DNA of 64,000 nucleotides. It comes from Promethearchaeia archaeon. GTDB lineage: Archaea; Asgardarchaeota; Lokiarchaeia; Sigyniarchaeales; SOKP01. The notes beneath the pieces are model-generated. The model did not search any database and had not been told where the DNA came from. It saw nothing but the letters and a program-made list of their open reading frames with translations. The stretch lies in contig JAHQWK010000002.1 in NCBI GenBank assembly GCA_029856145.1, forward strand, positions 1-64,000, given 5' to 3'. Positions 52,901 through 61,970 of the stretch are shown here, in pieces (positions within the stretch are counted from its first letter, which is position 1; each line of letters begins with the position of its first letter). Made by a program: the position numbers and the translations under genes.

Positions 52901-53605
52901 TATGATGTCAGAAATGCCATTATATTATTAACAATCAGCAAGAGACCGATAACTATGGATTTGAGTGCTACAGGATTATCTGGTAATAGAGTAAATATTG
53001 TTCAGGGGAGATTGATTAATTTTAGTATTATTCTCACTGATGAGACTGATGGAATCCAATCATTAACTGGAGCAAATGTAACATTATGGCTCAATGGAAA
53101 TGATATTTCAGTGGATGAAGTTCTTGGTTCACCTGGGACATATGAATTAATCTTCCCTACTGGCAATATAAATGCCTTCTTTATGCCTCAAACATTAACA
53201 GGTCAAATCACAGTGGAATTAGAAAATTACGAGATAGCTCCAAGATCTATTACAGTTGTAGTAGGAATGACAGAAATTTTCCCTGGATTTCCAATGTTTT
53301 ATTTCTTGCTAATAGTAGGGGCAGTAGTAGCAGTAGCGGGTAGTTTAGCCGCATATCGCATGATTCAAAGAGCTCGAATCCCTACATTTGTGAAAAAAGT
53401 AAGGCAGATGAAAAGTATTATCAAATCCAAAAAGACAATTTCAGATTCGCTTCTATATCCTTCAAAAGAGGAATATATCATAAAGAATTTAAGAGATAAA
53501 TGGGATCAACTTGGATTATCATTAGAAGATATTTTAGGTTTGGAAGAAAAGAAGAAGAAGAGTTTGCCAGAATTTACAGGAGAATATAAAACAGGTGAAG
53601 AATAA
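49931..53605 (+). CDS. Giant surface protein (DUF2341-like), receptor-like
   Basis: 1224 residues. The N terminus has a signal peptide (LSVLFLITIIPLIFGLLPNS). The region after it opens with WWNNSWNFRVPVSIEAVG and is DUF2341-like, followed by many beta-sandwich units, including a carboxypeptidase-regulatory-like unit (NAHIYLTNNNFPSYNQD ... DENGEWTFEGIE) and four or more Ig-like repeats with many Asn-X-Ser/Thr sites. A membrane helix lies at about 1120-1142 (FPMFYFLLIVGAVVAVAGSL), followed by a basic cytosolic tail of about 82 residues with RIPTFVKKVRQMKSIIKSKK. The stop overlaps the start of the next gene (TAATG). ATG 49931 or 49940 may be the true start. A receptor or adhesin role is inferred. 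Confidence 0.85.
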   Translation: MIKMNISKNTQIKGLSVLFLITIIPLIFGLLPNSNVNLDNSVESGQNQEPKNLQLGLPPTSYDWWNNSWNFRVPVSIEAVGSQQEAPVELYINFTEYFDDLDIQDSVLNISTIRVIEYFSSSSYYEVESQFDPYLNSYDSQTNAAGDLIWILNGTTPNGQIRDFFIYFNNGTDFKITDPNYDTIRLWHEGFEDYQSGDIVRPIDGQDNYHPTFWEISNSTSARGSSSLRIWGNCWKMSPTGSMPVNSDMRVTAKMRFDDPSIQREISGIGFDNSPNNIPSSANSYNIRGSQSWGAAGGYKFRNQYYAANTFFWYTFIPSTEFSLSPFTHIVYVADDDSWTSLDLYWDDISIWNKPVQTTPNNSIQTTMGDIQPIAYTLKVICKDEDSNRVSNAHIYLTNNNFPSYNQDHETDENGEWTFEGIEKDALYNITANYTQNGLTNPKTATVFSYENYPITQLNNRIIAYLNLAKFNFDIKDKDNDSIQYGFVLLKDGTETVGKTVLSDSGTGSITWVNTTAYDYEAYYDYDSLPDISTYRYSNLLIHNNSIISKDIDVNTEITKTTFNVTDSTVEKVPFTNAKLRFYNTSDYDIEHQIIANVTVDINGLATFISFSNTYGTWGDYTVDIYFGGSEQDFHVVGGPPLVHEHDFILRTENYTQIEIPLNKDLYNSTVNIISYTSNVFWGDDITINFNFTAQYPLGPTPTLVDPDELTIQMYEEQITPYGGDVDILASRISTGVFSYTFNTGDFNLNGDSIYYFRITGNYKSYVFIALDVKFIFIQGLPTGITYYDYSLTELTDQRFSVIFGESVNITVDYFNSYTNASLDGAYITYDWDYGSGILLDDPLHADLYYFEFDSSTTPNSAEYIIDIEATLTNFSTIDDSIIVAIQPRPTTINGTATLFQKSPNIYVFDSVNYLFEYKDALRDITLGNLDVIRYYWNRLDENGDPLSGSGNEGSGFLSSGPNNLYILDFDTELREVGEYSLFVTMQKNNYDVRNAIILLTISKRPITMDLSATGLSGNRVNIVQGRLINFSIILTDETDGIQSLTGANVTLWLNGNDISVDEVLGSPGTYELIFPTGNINAFFMPQTLTGQITVELENYEIAPRSITVVVGMTEIFPGFPMFYFLLIVGAVVAVAGSLAAYRMIQRARIPTFVKKVRQMKSIIKSKKTISDSLLYPSKEEYIIKNLRDKWDQLGLSLEDILGLEEKKKKSLPEFTGEYKTGEE

Positions 53606-54708
53606 TGCCAATTGGATTAGTTGTAATGAGATGGAATGAGAGAGTGGGTACTGAATTACTGAACAAGTATCCTGAAGAAATGGAAATAACAGATAAGACA
53701 CTTATGCAAATATATAGTACTCATGAATACAGTGGAGAATCTGGGTTGGTTAGTTTAATGATTGGATCCTTAAACATTGCTTCTTACTACACAGGCCCAG
53801 AAAATGAATACTATGTAATTCTCCTATTAAATATTGATGAAGATCCAGATTCTTATGAAGAAGGTTTAATAGACGTTTCTCGAATTATTATACAAAATTT
53901 AGATGGCGATGCTTATTTTAAAATGATACCTTCTATTTTTCAAAGATTATCTGTGTATCCTACCCTTAATATTGAACAGAAACTTGCATTCACATATTAC
54001 GATAAGGTTAAACGGATGATTATTAACCGTTTAAGGGAAGATGGTGCTGTATCTAAATCAGAGATTACAATCTGGTTAAAGGATCAGTATAAACAAGGTT
54101 TTCTCAATATAAACGCAGATATAATGGAATTAATTAAACGTGATATAATTAAACAAGTATCTGTAAAAGGAGTTCCTTCAGAATTAATATTTCTGATAAA
54201 CGACATCGTATGTATGCGTGTTCCACCCGTGAAATTAGTGAAAGATCCGTTAGATCGCGGTTTACCTTCTAGACTAGTAGAAAATTATAAAACAGAAGTT
54301 AAAAAATTCTTTCTAGACTATAATCCTACAGAGGCAGATAACTTAAGGGTATTAGATGTTCTTACTAATCCTCAAGCTTATGAAACTCTACGTTTATTAA
54401 GAACTGCAATTGTAACGAGGAATGATCTAGAAAAGCTAAGAAAGAAGGGTATAGACGATCTCGATAATATATTAAAAATGCTTTGGGAAACTCAAATTGT
54501 GCAAATCTTTCGGGATGAAAACGAAAATGAATATTATGCACTTCTTTCTGATTTTTATTTAGATCTGATATTCCCCAAGTATCTAATGAATGTTATAAAA
54601 ATGAATTATATCAAGAAATCAAAAGCCGAACCAGTTCTGATAGAATATCTCACTATACTTGAAGATAGTTATATTAATAGAAAAGCAACAAGAAAATCTA
54701 AAACATAA
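53605..54708 (+). CDS. Cytosolic partner with longin/roadblock-like and winged-helix domains (copy 1)
   Basis: A 367-residue soluble protein. Residues 1-115 (starting MPIGLVVMRWNERVGTELL) read as an alpha/beta sensor of roadblock/longin type. Residues about 125-205 form a winged helix (LREDGAVSKSEITIWLKDQY), and about 245-325 a second one (LRLLRTAIVTRNDLEKLRKK). The ATG overlaps the stop of the receptor-like gene by one base (TAATG), so the two are translationally coupled and likely act together, with the partner probably meeting the receptor's cytosolic tail. A second copy is at 59753-60865. No catalytic motif is seen. I do not know a named family. Confidence 0.75.
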   Translation: MPIGLVVMRWNERVGTELLNKYPEEMEITDKTLMQIYSTHEYSGESGLVSLMIGSLNIASYYTGPENEYYVILLLNIDEDPDSYEEGLIDVSRIIIQNLDGDAYFKMIPSIFQRLSVYPTLNIEQKLAFTYYDKVKRMIINRLREDGAVSKSEITIWLKDQYKQGFLNINADIMELIKRDIIKQVSVKGVPSELIFLINDIVCMRVPPVKLVKDPLDRGLPSRLVENYKTEVKKFFLDYNPTEADNLRVLDVLTNPQAYETLRLLRTAIVTRNDLEKLRKKGIDDLDNILKMLWETQIVQIFRDENENEYYALLSDFYLDLIFPKYLMNVIKMNYIKKSKAEPVLIEYLTILEDSYINRKATRKSKT

Positions 54709-54748
54709 AAATTTTTTTCTATTTTTTTATTTTTTTATTTTTTATTCT

Positions 54749-55200
54749 TTAGAGCTTTTAAATCTTAGAAAAAAGGATGCTTAAATTTTAAATGCCGGTA
54801 CTGGTCCAGAATTTACTGCTATTTATCTAAATGAAATAGGATATAAAATTGTGGCTATTGATATTATTTCAGAATTCTTAAATTATTATAATATAAAAGG
54901 GTTAAATCCTATTGCCTCAGTTATGTGTTTTCCTCCTTTTAAATCAAATATTTTTAATATTATTATCCCTATCTCTGCTTTACAATGGATTTATAGAGAT
55001 ATTAAATATGAAAAAATGCACTTTTTGTTAAAAAGTCTGTCTAAATCTATTATTCAGATTTAAAATCATTCTCTCAAGTGATAATTCAATTTTATCCCTA
55101 GAATAAGGAAATATTGGAAAAAATCGGTAAAATTTTTACAGAAAACACTGCTTTTTATGGAAATTTTATAATAGATAATCCAAATAGACCGAAAAAGTGA
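54749..55200 (+). pseudogene. Decayed Bud23-like methyltransferase copy
   Basis: A degraded relative of the gene at 49150. The first third is missing. An in-frame TAA (54782-54784) lies just before motif I, which reads LNAGTGPEF in place of LDAGTGPGF. After IIPISALQWIYRD the frame breaks and a stop occurs at 55061-55063. Later QFYP is followed by TAG (55099-55101). The rest of the C terminus (KIGKIFTENTAFYGNFIIDN) is still readable. Several independent lesions show that it is not expressed as protein. It marks the border between the two duplicated units. Confidence 0.92.
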
Positions 55201-55379
55201 ATGATTTAACTTTTACTAAAAAAGAAGACATAATTTGAGAGTTAGACTTGATATTTTATATAGAACTCTTTTCTATTTTGTATATTAGAACTTATTTATT
55301 TACATAATATTTTATTTAACTTCTCCCATGATATTGTTAAAAATTATATCTAAAAATTTCAAATTAGAATGATGATTTT

Positions 55380-58300
55380 ATGACAATACAAAATAAACAT
55401 AAATATCGATTAAAACAAGCATCATTACTGTTGATAATACTTTTTTTAAGCCTTTTTCCAACATATTTAGCAAATTTTTCTAATTTTACAAACGATATTG
55501 AGAATAACAAGAGTACTGAAACTTTTAATATAGAAAACCTAAATCCTAGTGTTTTAGGTAATGATACTTGGTGGGATACTGATTTTGCTAATCGCCGATT
55601 AATCATTATTACAAATCCTTATGATGCTAAATTTACTGATTTTGGAGTAAGTGCGACGTTTAATTATGCAGAATTGGGTAGTTTAATTCAATCTGATCTA
55701 GATGATATAAGAATCGTAGAGAATGGTGTTTTACGAAAATATTACGTTGTTAAAGATTACCCCTCAACAAATTTAGCTACTGTATGGTTTGACACTAATG
55801 CATCACAATCTACAACTGAAAGAGACACCTATCTTTATTTTGGAAACAGTTTAGCTGGAAATACTGAAGCTAGTACTATGATAGATAGTTTTGGTTGGGT
55901 TAAAAATGGGGATTTTGAATTAGATAATAGTACTGATCAATATTTTGATCCTTATGGATGGACTTTTTCTCATGATCAAGTTGATCAAATTAAAGATATA
56001 AGTGATGCAAGGGAAGCTTCAAATTATTCATTGGACAGCTATATTAATTTTGAAAATAATCTAGTCCATATAGATGATCTTTCTACATCGGCTGAAAGAG
56101 TAGAATCGGGATATTATGCTTATAAGTGGGGAGCTCAGGGTTCCTTGCTCCCTCAAGTAGCATGTAAAGATTATGTAGGAACGTTTTATTCTTATCCCTT
56201 TAAAGTTCCAATAATAGAAGGAGGAGAAATTAGTTTAAATCTTTATCGCAATGTAAGAACCTGGTTTTTCGAAGACCCAGATTCTTCTCTCCCTACAATT
56301 TCTGAAGATGGCTATTTTCTAAGGATGTGTAATGGATCAGATTCAAAATATACAGCTGATGTCGATTTGCATGAAAATATTGGAAGCGGTTATGATAGCT
56401 GGTTGGAAACATATGGAGGATTTGCTTATATTTCACCAAATAAGAAAACATTGAGATATCATGATGAATTAAAGGAACATTTTGAATTAGACCCTGAAAT
56501 ATATACTAGATCAGACACGAGTTCAGATGGAGATTTGACTGGTTCTTTAGAGATTGATGTTACTGATTATATGGGTGAAGAAATATTCATAGAATTTGGC
56601 ACTTGGGGTCCAGAAGATGGCGATGTTCAAACGATAAAATCAGGATTCTTTCAAGTAGATGACGTAAGGTTTAATTACACATTATCAGCAGAAGTTCAAG
56701 AATTACAAGCGCAAGTATCATCAATAGATGTAATTGTAAAAGATATTGATGGAAGGAGTGTTCCTACAGCAGATATAATGATCATTGACAATTCTTATAC
56801 GAAAGGATCACCAAATTATAACGTTGCAAACGGAACAACTATTAACGGGAGAATTACTTTCAGTAATATACCTATTGGTTATTATAATATTACTGCGAAT
56901 TATACGTTAGGTTCTCAGAAAACTGAGGTGTTCAATAGTATTAAATCGGGTATAGGTCCATATTATTTTAACGGAATAAATTATACTGTTAATATCCAAC
57001 TGGATATATGGACTATTGATTTTGAAATAGTAGATTGGGATGGTATTCCATTGAAATATAGTTATATTGAGATTAATGAAAGTCAAGGAGGACCTTTATT
57101 AGATACATTAACACTTGATGATACTGGAAAAGCAACTTTTCGATGGTTAAACAGCTCGAGTTATTATTATAAAGTTTACTATAATAATGACGATTATGGT
57201 AGCAATTTCAGCCCCGTTCCTTTAAATGAAAGTTACATATATCGAAGTGATTATATTCAGGACAATGTGAAATTTAGACATCATACTATAAATGTGAATG
57301 AAACTAGTATAGGGAGCTATTCAGTAAGTGAGCGTTTCTATACAGATGGGTCGCGAACTACATTAGGGAATAAAAAAATAATTGAAGCTAGTATTACTCT
57401 GACGGATATGGAAAATTACATGACAGATATTTCTATTTATTATATAGATAAGGATGACTTAATAGTAGGAAATCGTATTTATTATAAGGAATATATTAGT
57501 TCTAATGTTACAGATGATTTGATTGAACTTGATATTTCTCATATAAATAATGATCATTTAAAAAGTGATAATTATGAAGTATATGGATTATTAGTTGAGG
57601 TTAATGGGTTTAATGCTACACTATGCAATGGTATCGTTAAAGTTGATTTAGTTGAAACTTGTAATGTTTATACAGAAACCCCAATAGCTCGATTAAATAT
57701 TCGATTAACGTACTTTAGCGATATAGATAAAGAATATAAACCATTAAGCGGAACTATTAAAGTGATTGATAATGCTACTGGACAGCCTTTAGTAAACCTT
57801 TCGGCATTTTCAAGTAGGGATGGATACGCCTATGCTCCAAAAAATTCTTATGAAACCCCCTTTTGGTATTTAATCGGGAGGGTATATAATTTTTCAATAG
57901 ATGTTCCTGATAATCCAAATGTGGATTTTAATATTACATATATCGATCCACCGCAATGGATACCCGCACCTGGAGAAAAAATTAAGGAATACAACTATAC
58001 ACTTTATAAAAACTCAACAATCACTTTTAATGTAATACCAGAAACAGTTGTAAATTTTACACAATATGATACATCGTTCAATATGTCTTATAGTACAAGT
58101 GAAGTATTATGGGGAGAAAACATGAATTTCTGGGCAGAATTTTTATTTACCAACGACAACTGGCAAACCTCAGATTATGTCTCAAAACCTCCTGGTAGCT
58201 GCATTTTAACAATAAGATTAGCAGGCTCAGAAGAGATCTTGAGAACCGTAGAGATGGATTATCTTAGTAATGGTAATTATACATTAATCTTTAATTCTGG

Positions 58301-59753
58301 ATTGATTTCAGCTGGAAATGATAGGGAATATTATGATGTTGAAATAAACGGATATCACCCGATATATGACAATCCAACTCCGCTAGTTTATTTAGTAAAA
58401 GTAATAGCAAAACCAACGACAATGAGCGCGCACGATTATGATTCACTTGCGGTAATACCCTCTAAAACATACTTAGTATATTATGACGAACTCATAAATA
58501 TAACAGTTAGATATTCAGAAACTGAATTTGGAACTTCTTTAACTAATGCTCTTCTAAGTTATGAATGGATCGGTCTCAATCCGATTAGTTTCTTTTCTGA
58601 TCCTTTAAATAGTGATTATTATACATTTACAATTAATACGGCAGATGCGCAGAGTACCGGTTTAAAAATAATTAGTATAACAGCCTCTTTTGAAAATTAC
58701 ACTACACAATCAGACTTCTTAGTTTATCTTAATATACTTGATAGAAAAACGACTCTTAATGACCAATCTGAGGACTTATATTACATTAGTTCAAGGGTAT
58801 ATGTCCAAGATCAGAGAAACTTCATTTTCACGTACCAAGACGCCGATACATTTGATATAATTGGGGATTTAGCTATTTCTAATTATGTTTGGGAAGAATT
58901 ATATGATAATGGAACAAAAGTTCCTGGTAGCTTTGGTTCAGGAACTTTAACTCAAAATTTAAACCATAGCTATACTTTAGATTTTAACACGGAATTAAAA
59001 CCAGTTGGATACTATTTCTTGTATGTTACCTTAAAACAAGACAATTATGAACAGAAAAATGCCTTTATTTATTTGGAAATAATGCTGAGAGAATTTTCAG
59101 TTACAATCCAAGAACCTCAGTTAGGGAGTAACAATCAAATTGTTATAGCTCAAGGTAGTGATATTGATTTTGAGATCCACTTATGGGATGATACTAGAGG
59201 AGAAGAACTGCAAAATGCGATTGTTAAATTTAATTTTAGAGGTACAACTTATATATTGGATCCAATTCCAACTGAACCAGGTGCTTACAACACATCAGCA
59301 TTAACCAGAGATATTGATACATTCTTTATGGCACAGACTTTTGTAGGGAAAATTTACATTGAAGCCGCTAATTTTACTAGCCAAGAATTCACAATCACTA
59401 TTACAGTGAAAATGCAGGAGATATGGCCCGGAATGCCAACCTTTTACTTCATTATAATAACAGCCGCGATTGTTGGTGTTGTAGGAAGCGTAGTTGGATA
59501 TAGAGTTATCCAACAAGCAAGAATACCCAAGCATGTTAAAAAGATCAGAAAGGTTAAAGGCTTGATAAAATCCAAAAAGAAAATCACTGAATCATTTTCG
59601 GTATCAACTAAAGAACTAATGATGGTAAAAATATTTGGAGATGATTGGAAGGAAATTGGGCTCTCAATCGAAGAAGCATTAGGAATAGCCGACCTAAAAA
59701 AGAAATCTTCATTAAAAGATAAAATAACAACGGAAAGAGGTGAAAACGAGTAA
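55380..59753 (+). CDS. Giant surface protein (DUF2341-like), copy 2
   Basis: 1457 residues. A signal peptide (ASLLLIILFLSLFPTYLANF) is followed by a DUF2341-like domain starting WWDTDFANRRLIIITNPYDA. Next is a beta-rich part with a concanavalin-like look (about 170-430), then repeated Ig-like and carboxypeptidase-regulatory-like units (DIDGRSVPTADIMIIDNSYT) with many glycosylation-type sequons. A membrane helix lies at about 1353-1375 (PTFYFIIITAAIVGVVGSVV), followed by a basic tail with RIPKHVKKIRKVKGLIKSKK. The tail clearly resembles that of copy 1, whereas the outer domains differ much more. The stop overlaps the next ATG (TAATG). Confidence 0.85.
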   Translation: MTIQNKHKYRLKQASLLLIILFLSLFPTYLANFSNFTNDIENNKSTETFNIENLNPSVLGNDTWWDTDFANRRLIIITNPYDAKFTDFGVSATFNYAELGSLIQSDLDDIRIVENGVLRKYYVVKDYPSTNLATVWFDTNASQSTTERDTYLYFGNSLAGNTEASTMIDSFGWVKNGDFELDNSTDQYFDPYGWTFSHDQVDQIKDISDAREASNYSLDSYINFENNLVHIDDLSTSAERVESGYYAYKWGAQGSLLPQVACKDYVGTFYSYPFKVPIIEGGEISLNLYRNVRTWFFEDPDSSLPTISEDGYFLRMCNGSDSKYTADVDLHENIGSGYDSWLETYGGFAYISPNKKTLRYHDELKEHFELDPEIYTRSDTSSDGDLTGSLEIDVTDYMGEEIFIEFGTWGPEDGDVQTIKSGFFQVDDVRFNYTLSAEVQELQAQVSSIDVIVKDIDGRSVPTADIMIIDNSYTKGSPNYNVANGTTINGRITFSNIPIGYYNITANYTLGSQKTEVFNSIKSGIGPYYFNGINYTVNIQLDIWTIDFEIVDWDGIPLKYSYIEINESQGGPLLDTLTLDDTGKATFRWLNSSSYYYKVYYNNDDYGSNFSPVPLNESYIYRSDYIQDNVKFRHHTINVNETSIGSYSVSERFYTDGSRTTLGNKKIIEASITLTDMENYMTDISIYYIDKDDLIVGNRIYYKEYISSNVTDDLIELDISHINNDHLKSDNYEVYGLLVEVNGFNATLCNGIVKVDLVETCNVYTETPIARLNIRLTYFSDIDKEYKPLSGTIKVIDNATGQPLVNLSAFSSRDGYAYAPKNSYETPFWYLIGRVYNFSIDVPDNPNVDFNITYIDPPQWIPAPGEKIKEYNYTLYKNSTITFNVIPETVVNFTQYDTSFNMSYSTSEVLWGENMNFWAEFLFTNDNWQTSDYVSKPPGSCILTIRLAGSEEILRTVEMDYLSNGNYTLIFNSGLISAGNDREYYDVEINGYHPIYDNPTPLVYLVKVIAKPTTMSAHDYDSLAVIPSKTYLVYYDELINITVRYSETEFGTSLTNALLSYEWIGLNPISFFSDPLNSDYYTFTINTADAQSTGLKIISITASFENYTTQSDFLVYLNILDRKTTLNDQSEDLYYISSRVYVQDQRNFIFTYQDADTFDIIGDLAISNYVWEELYDNGTKVPGSFGSGTLTQNLNHSYTLDFNTELKPVGYYFLYVTLKQDNYEQKNAFIYLEIMLREFSVTIQEPQLGSNNQIVIAQGSDIDFEIHLWDDTRGEELQNAIVKFNFRGTTYILDPIPTEPGAYNTSALTRDIDTFFMAQTFVGKIYIEAANFTSQEFTITITVKMQEIWPGMPTFYFIIITAAIVGVVGSVVGYRVIQQARIPKHVKKIRKVKGLIKSKKKITESFSVSTKELMMVKIFGDDWKEIGLSIEEALGIADLKKKSSLKDKITTERGENE

Positions 59754-60865
59754 TGCCTATAGGATTAGTCATAATGAGGTGGGATATAAAAGTAAGTACA
59801 GAAATCCTTGCTAAATATCCTGAGGAACTTATTATTAGTGATGAGACTTTAATGCAAATCTATGCAGCACATGAATATACAGGAGAACCAGGCATGATAA
59901 GTTTATTAGTTGGACCTTTAAATATCGCTTCATATTACACAGGACGAGAAAAACCACTTTATATCATCTTACTGTTGAATTTAGATGAAGATGCTGATAC
60001 CTATGAAGGAGGTTTATCAGACATTTCACGGGTAATATTCCAAAATTATGAAGATAATGCCTATCTGGAGATGATTCCGTTTCTATTCCAACGTTTATCT
60101 ATATATCCTCATTTGAATGAAGAACAAAGTTTAGCCGTCACCTTTTCAGATAATGTAAATCGATTGATAATAGAGAGATTAAGAGAAGAGGGGGTTATTA
60201 CTAAATCAGAATTAAAGATATGGTTAAAAGATAGATATAGAGAGGGCTTTTTTGATGTTGATGCAATTTTAATGGAATTAATTAAAAAAGAAATAGTAAA
60301 AGAAACATCAGTAAAAGGAATGCCTTCTGAATTAATCTTTCTTATTAACGATCTTTTCATGATAAGAAGACCTCCAATTAAACTACTCAAAAATCCTGTA
60401 GAACGTGGACTTCCGGAGAGATTTCTCGAGGAATACAATGTTGCAGTAAGAAAATTCTTCCAAAAGTATCGTCCCTCAGAAGAAGATAATATTAAAATTT
60501 TAGATGAAGTTATTGGAGACCCCCAAGTCTATGAAATTCTGAAACTTCTAAGAATTTCAATTGTTACTAAAAATGTATTGGAGAAACTCCGTAAAAAAGG
60601 TGTCGATGATATAGATGGAGGCTTAAAGAAATTATGGGAAAATCAAATGATTCATGTATTTCAAGATAGTAAAGGAAATGAGTACTATGCTTTAATTTCT
60701 GACTTTCATAATTCAATAGTTTATCCTAAATACATGTTAAATACGATTATTTATCAATATAGAGTAAAATCAAAATCAAATAGTGTTTTGATCGAATATC
60801 TAAATGTTCTTGATGATAATTATCGATCTATAAAATTTAAAGCTGAAGTACAGGAAGAAGAATAA
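59753..60865 (+). CDS. Cytosolic partner with longin/roadblock-like and winged-helix domains (copy 2)
   Basis: A 370-residue paralogue of the protein at 53605. The same three parts align over the full length: the sensor domain (MPIGLVIMRWDIKVSTEILA), first winged helix (LREEGVITKSELKIWLKDRY) and second winged helix (LRISIVTKNVLEKLRKKGVD). It is strongly conserved compared with the neighbouring surface proteins, which suggests that its interface is under constraint. The ATG overlaps the receptor stop. The longin-GTPase gene at 60933 lies just beyond and converges on it (67-base gap). Confidence 0.75.
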   Translation: MPIGLVIMRWDIKVSTEILAKYPEELIISDETLMQIYAAHEYTGEPGMISLLVGPLNIASYYTGREKPLYIILLLNLDEDADTYEGGLSDISRVIFQNYEDNAYLEMIPFLFQRLSIYPHLNEEQSLAVTFSDNVNRLIIERLREEGVITKSELKIWLKDRYREGFFDVDAILMELIKKEIVKETSVKGMPSELIFLINDLFMIRRPPIKLLKNPVERGLPERFLEEYNVAVRKFFQKYRPSEEDNIKILDEVIGDPQVYEILKLLRISIVTKNVLEKLRKKGVDDIDGGLKKLWENQMIHVFQDSKGNEYYALISDFHNSIVYPKYMLNTIIYQYRVKSKSNSVLIEYLNVLDDNYRSIKFKAEVQEEE

Positions 60866-60932
60866 AATTTAATACTTTTTTTTATATTTTTATCAATATT
60901 TTTTTTAAATAAAATAATTATAATAATTTCTA

Positions 60933-61970
60933 TTAATTAGTTAAATAACCTTTCAATTTATTTGCTTTTTCATGAAATTCCTTATAGAGATTATCGTCCC
61001 CTAATTCAAGGCATAAATCAGAAATTTTTTCAAAATACTCAGCGGTTTGGGCAATATCTCCATTTTCTAAACTAAGTTTTGCTTGATGGATTAGTTGATC
61101 TCTTTCGAATAAAGGTTTTAATAACGGTGAGGCATCAGTACTAACCTCTAGGATATCTGCTATAATTTGAATCATCTTTTCTCGATTATCCGGTTCAATT
61201 GCAACCATTGAATATGTTTTCAAACCAAGTATTTCTTCAATTTTTTGCACATTTAAGGCATCAGTTAAATCTTGTTTGTTCCCTATTATAGCAGTGTGGG
61301 CATGGGGGGCATGTTCCTTTACTAATTCAATAAAAAATTTACTTTTTTCTACATTTTCCAATGTAGAGTCTGTAATGATAAGAACAGCATCACTACCAAG
61401 AATAAACTCATTCCATAGGTAGCTAAATTGTTCTTGTCCAGCAAAATCCCATAAGTGAAAATATAATTTTCCAATTTTAATAGTTGAAATTTTTCCTGTA
61501 ATAGTAGGAATATGTACGGATGGGATCTCAGTAGCACATATTAGTTTCGTAGTAGTTGTTTTTCCAACACCTGAAAATCCTACTAAAGAAATCTTTGTCT
61601 TAAGATTTCTATGAATGGAATCTATTATTGGATCAAGTAATTCCATAAGAGATGTATCTAAATTATCTAAAGCATCACCAAATGTATCTAAAAATTCGCT
61701 TTGAAGATTTGCTAGTTCGCGTTTAGTTCGTGAGAGTTCGTCATTAATATCAGTTATAAACATAAACGTTAATTTTAAATCCTCTTCTAATGCAAAAACT
61801 AATTTGTATTTAATATAATCATAGCTGTTAAGTTCTATCCCTGTACCTTTTGTAGATACTTCGATTATCTCCTGATAAAGTTTATTAAAATCCTCCTCAT
61901 ATATTCCTTTGCCGAAGTTCTTATTGTATATTATTTTTTCATCCTTTAAAATATAAACTTGCCTTAACAT
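60933..61970 (-). CDS. Longin-GTPase-TPR-like fusion protein
   Basis: A 345-residue protein in three parts. Residues 1-100 begin MLRQVYILKDEKIIYNKNFG and read as a longin-type domain. Residues 126-280 are a Ras/Arf-type GTPase with GFSGVGKTT (131-139), DFAGQE (175-180) and GNKQDL (230-235); G5 is SMVAI in place of the usual SAK. Residues about 285-345 form a TPR-like helical hairpin (AKLSLENGDIAQTAEYFEKI). The order longin then GTPase recalls the signal-recognition-particle receptor alpha family, but here the GTPase is of the small Ras/Arf kind. It sits next to the receptor-partner genes and may be part of that system. Confidence 0.8.
   Translation of the reverse strand: MLRQVYILKDEKIIYNKNFGKGIYEEDFNKLYQEIIEVSTKGTGIELNSYDYIKYKLVFALEEDLKLTFMFITDINDELSRTKRELANLQSEFLDTFGDALDNLDTSLMELLDPIIDSIHRNLKTKISLVGFSGVGKTTTTKLICATEIPSVHIPTITGKISTIKIGKLYFHLWDFAGQEQFSYLWNEFILGSDAVLIITDSTLENVEKSKFFIELVKEHAPHAHTAIIGNKQDLTDALNVQKIEEILGLKTYSMVAIEPDNREKMIQIIADILEVSTDASPLLKPLFERDQLIHQAKLSLENGDIAQTAEYFEKISDLCLELGDDNLYKEFHEKANKLKGYLTN

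Larger units (their letters stand above)
49288..54708 (+). repeat. Tandem duplication, unit 1
   Basis: Unit 1 consists of the Bud23-like gene (part), the giant surface protein and the cytosolic partner. Unit 2 (54749-60865) has the same gene order, with the methyltransferase copy broken. The best preserved parts are the methyltransferase core, the surface-protein C terminus and the whole partner protein. Confidence 0.75.
54749..60865 (+). repeat. Tandem duplication, unit 2
   Basis: Unit 2 repeats the order of unit 1: methyltransferase remnant, giant surface protein, cytosolic partner, including the TAATG overlap. The surface protein has diverged and grown, while the partner protein and the receptor tail are well kept. 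Confidence 0.75.

Noticed and set aside
54851-55063. A 70-residue gene starting MAIDIISEF
   Set aside because: It is the middle of the decayed Bud23-like copy. Homologous sequence continues upstream of its ATG beyond a stop and downstream after a frame break.
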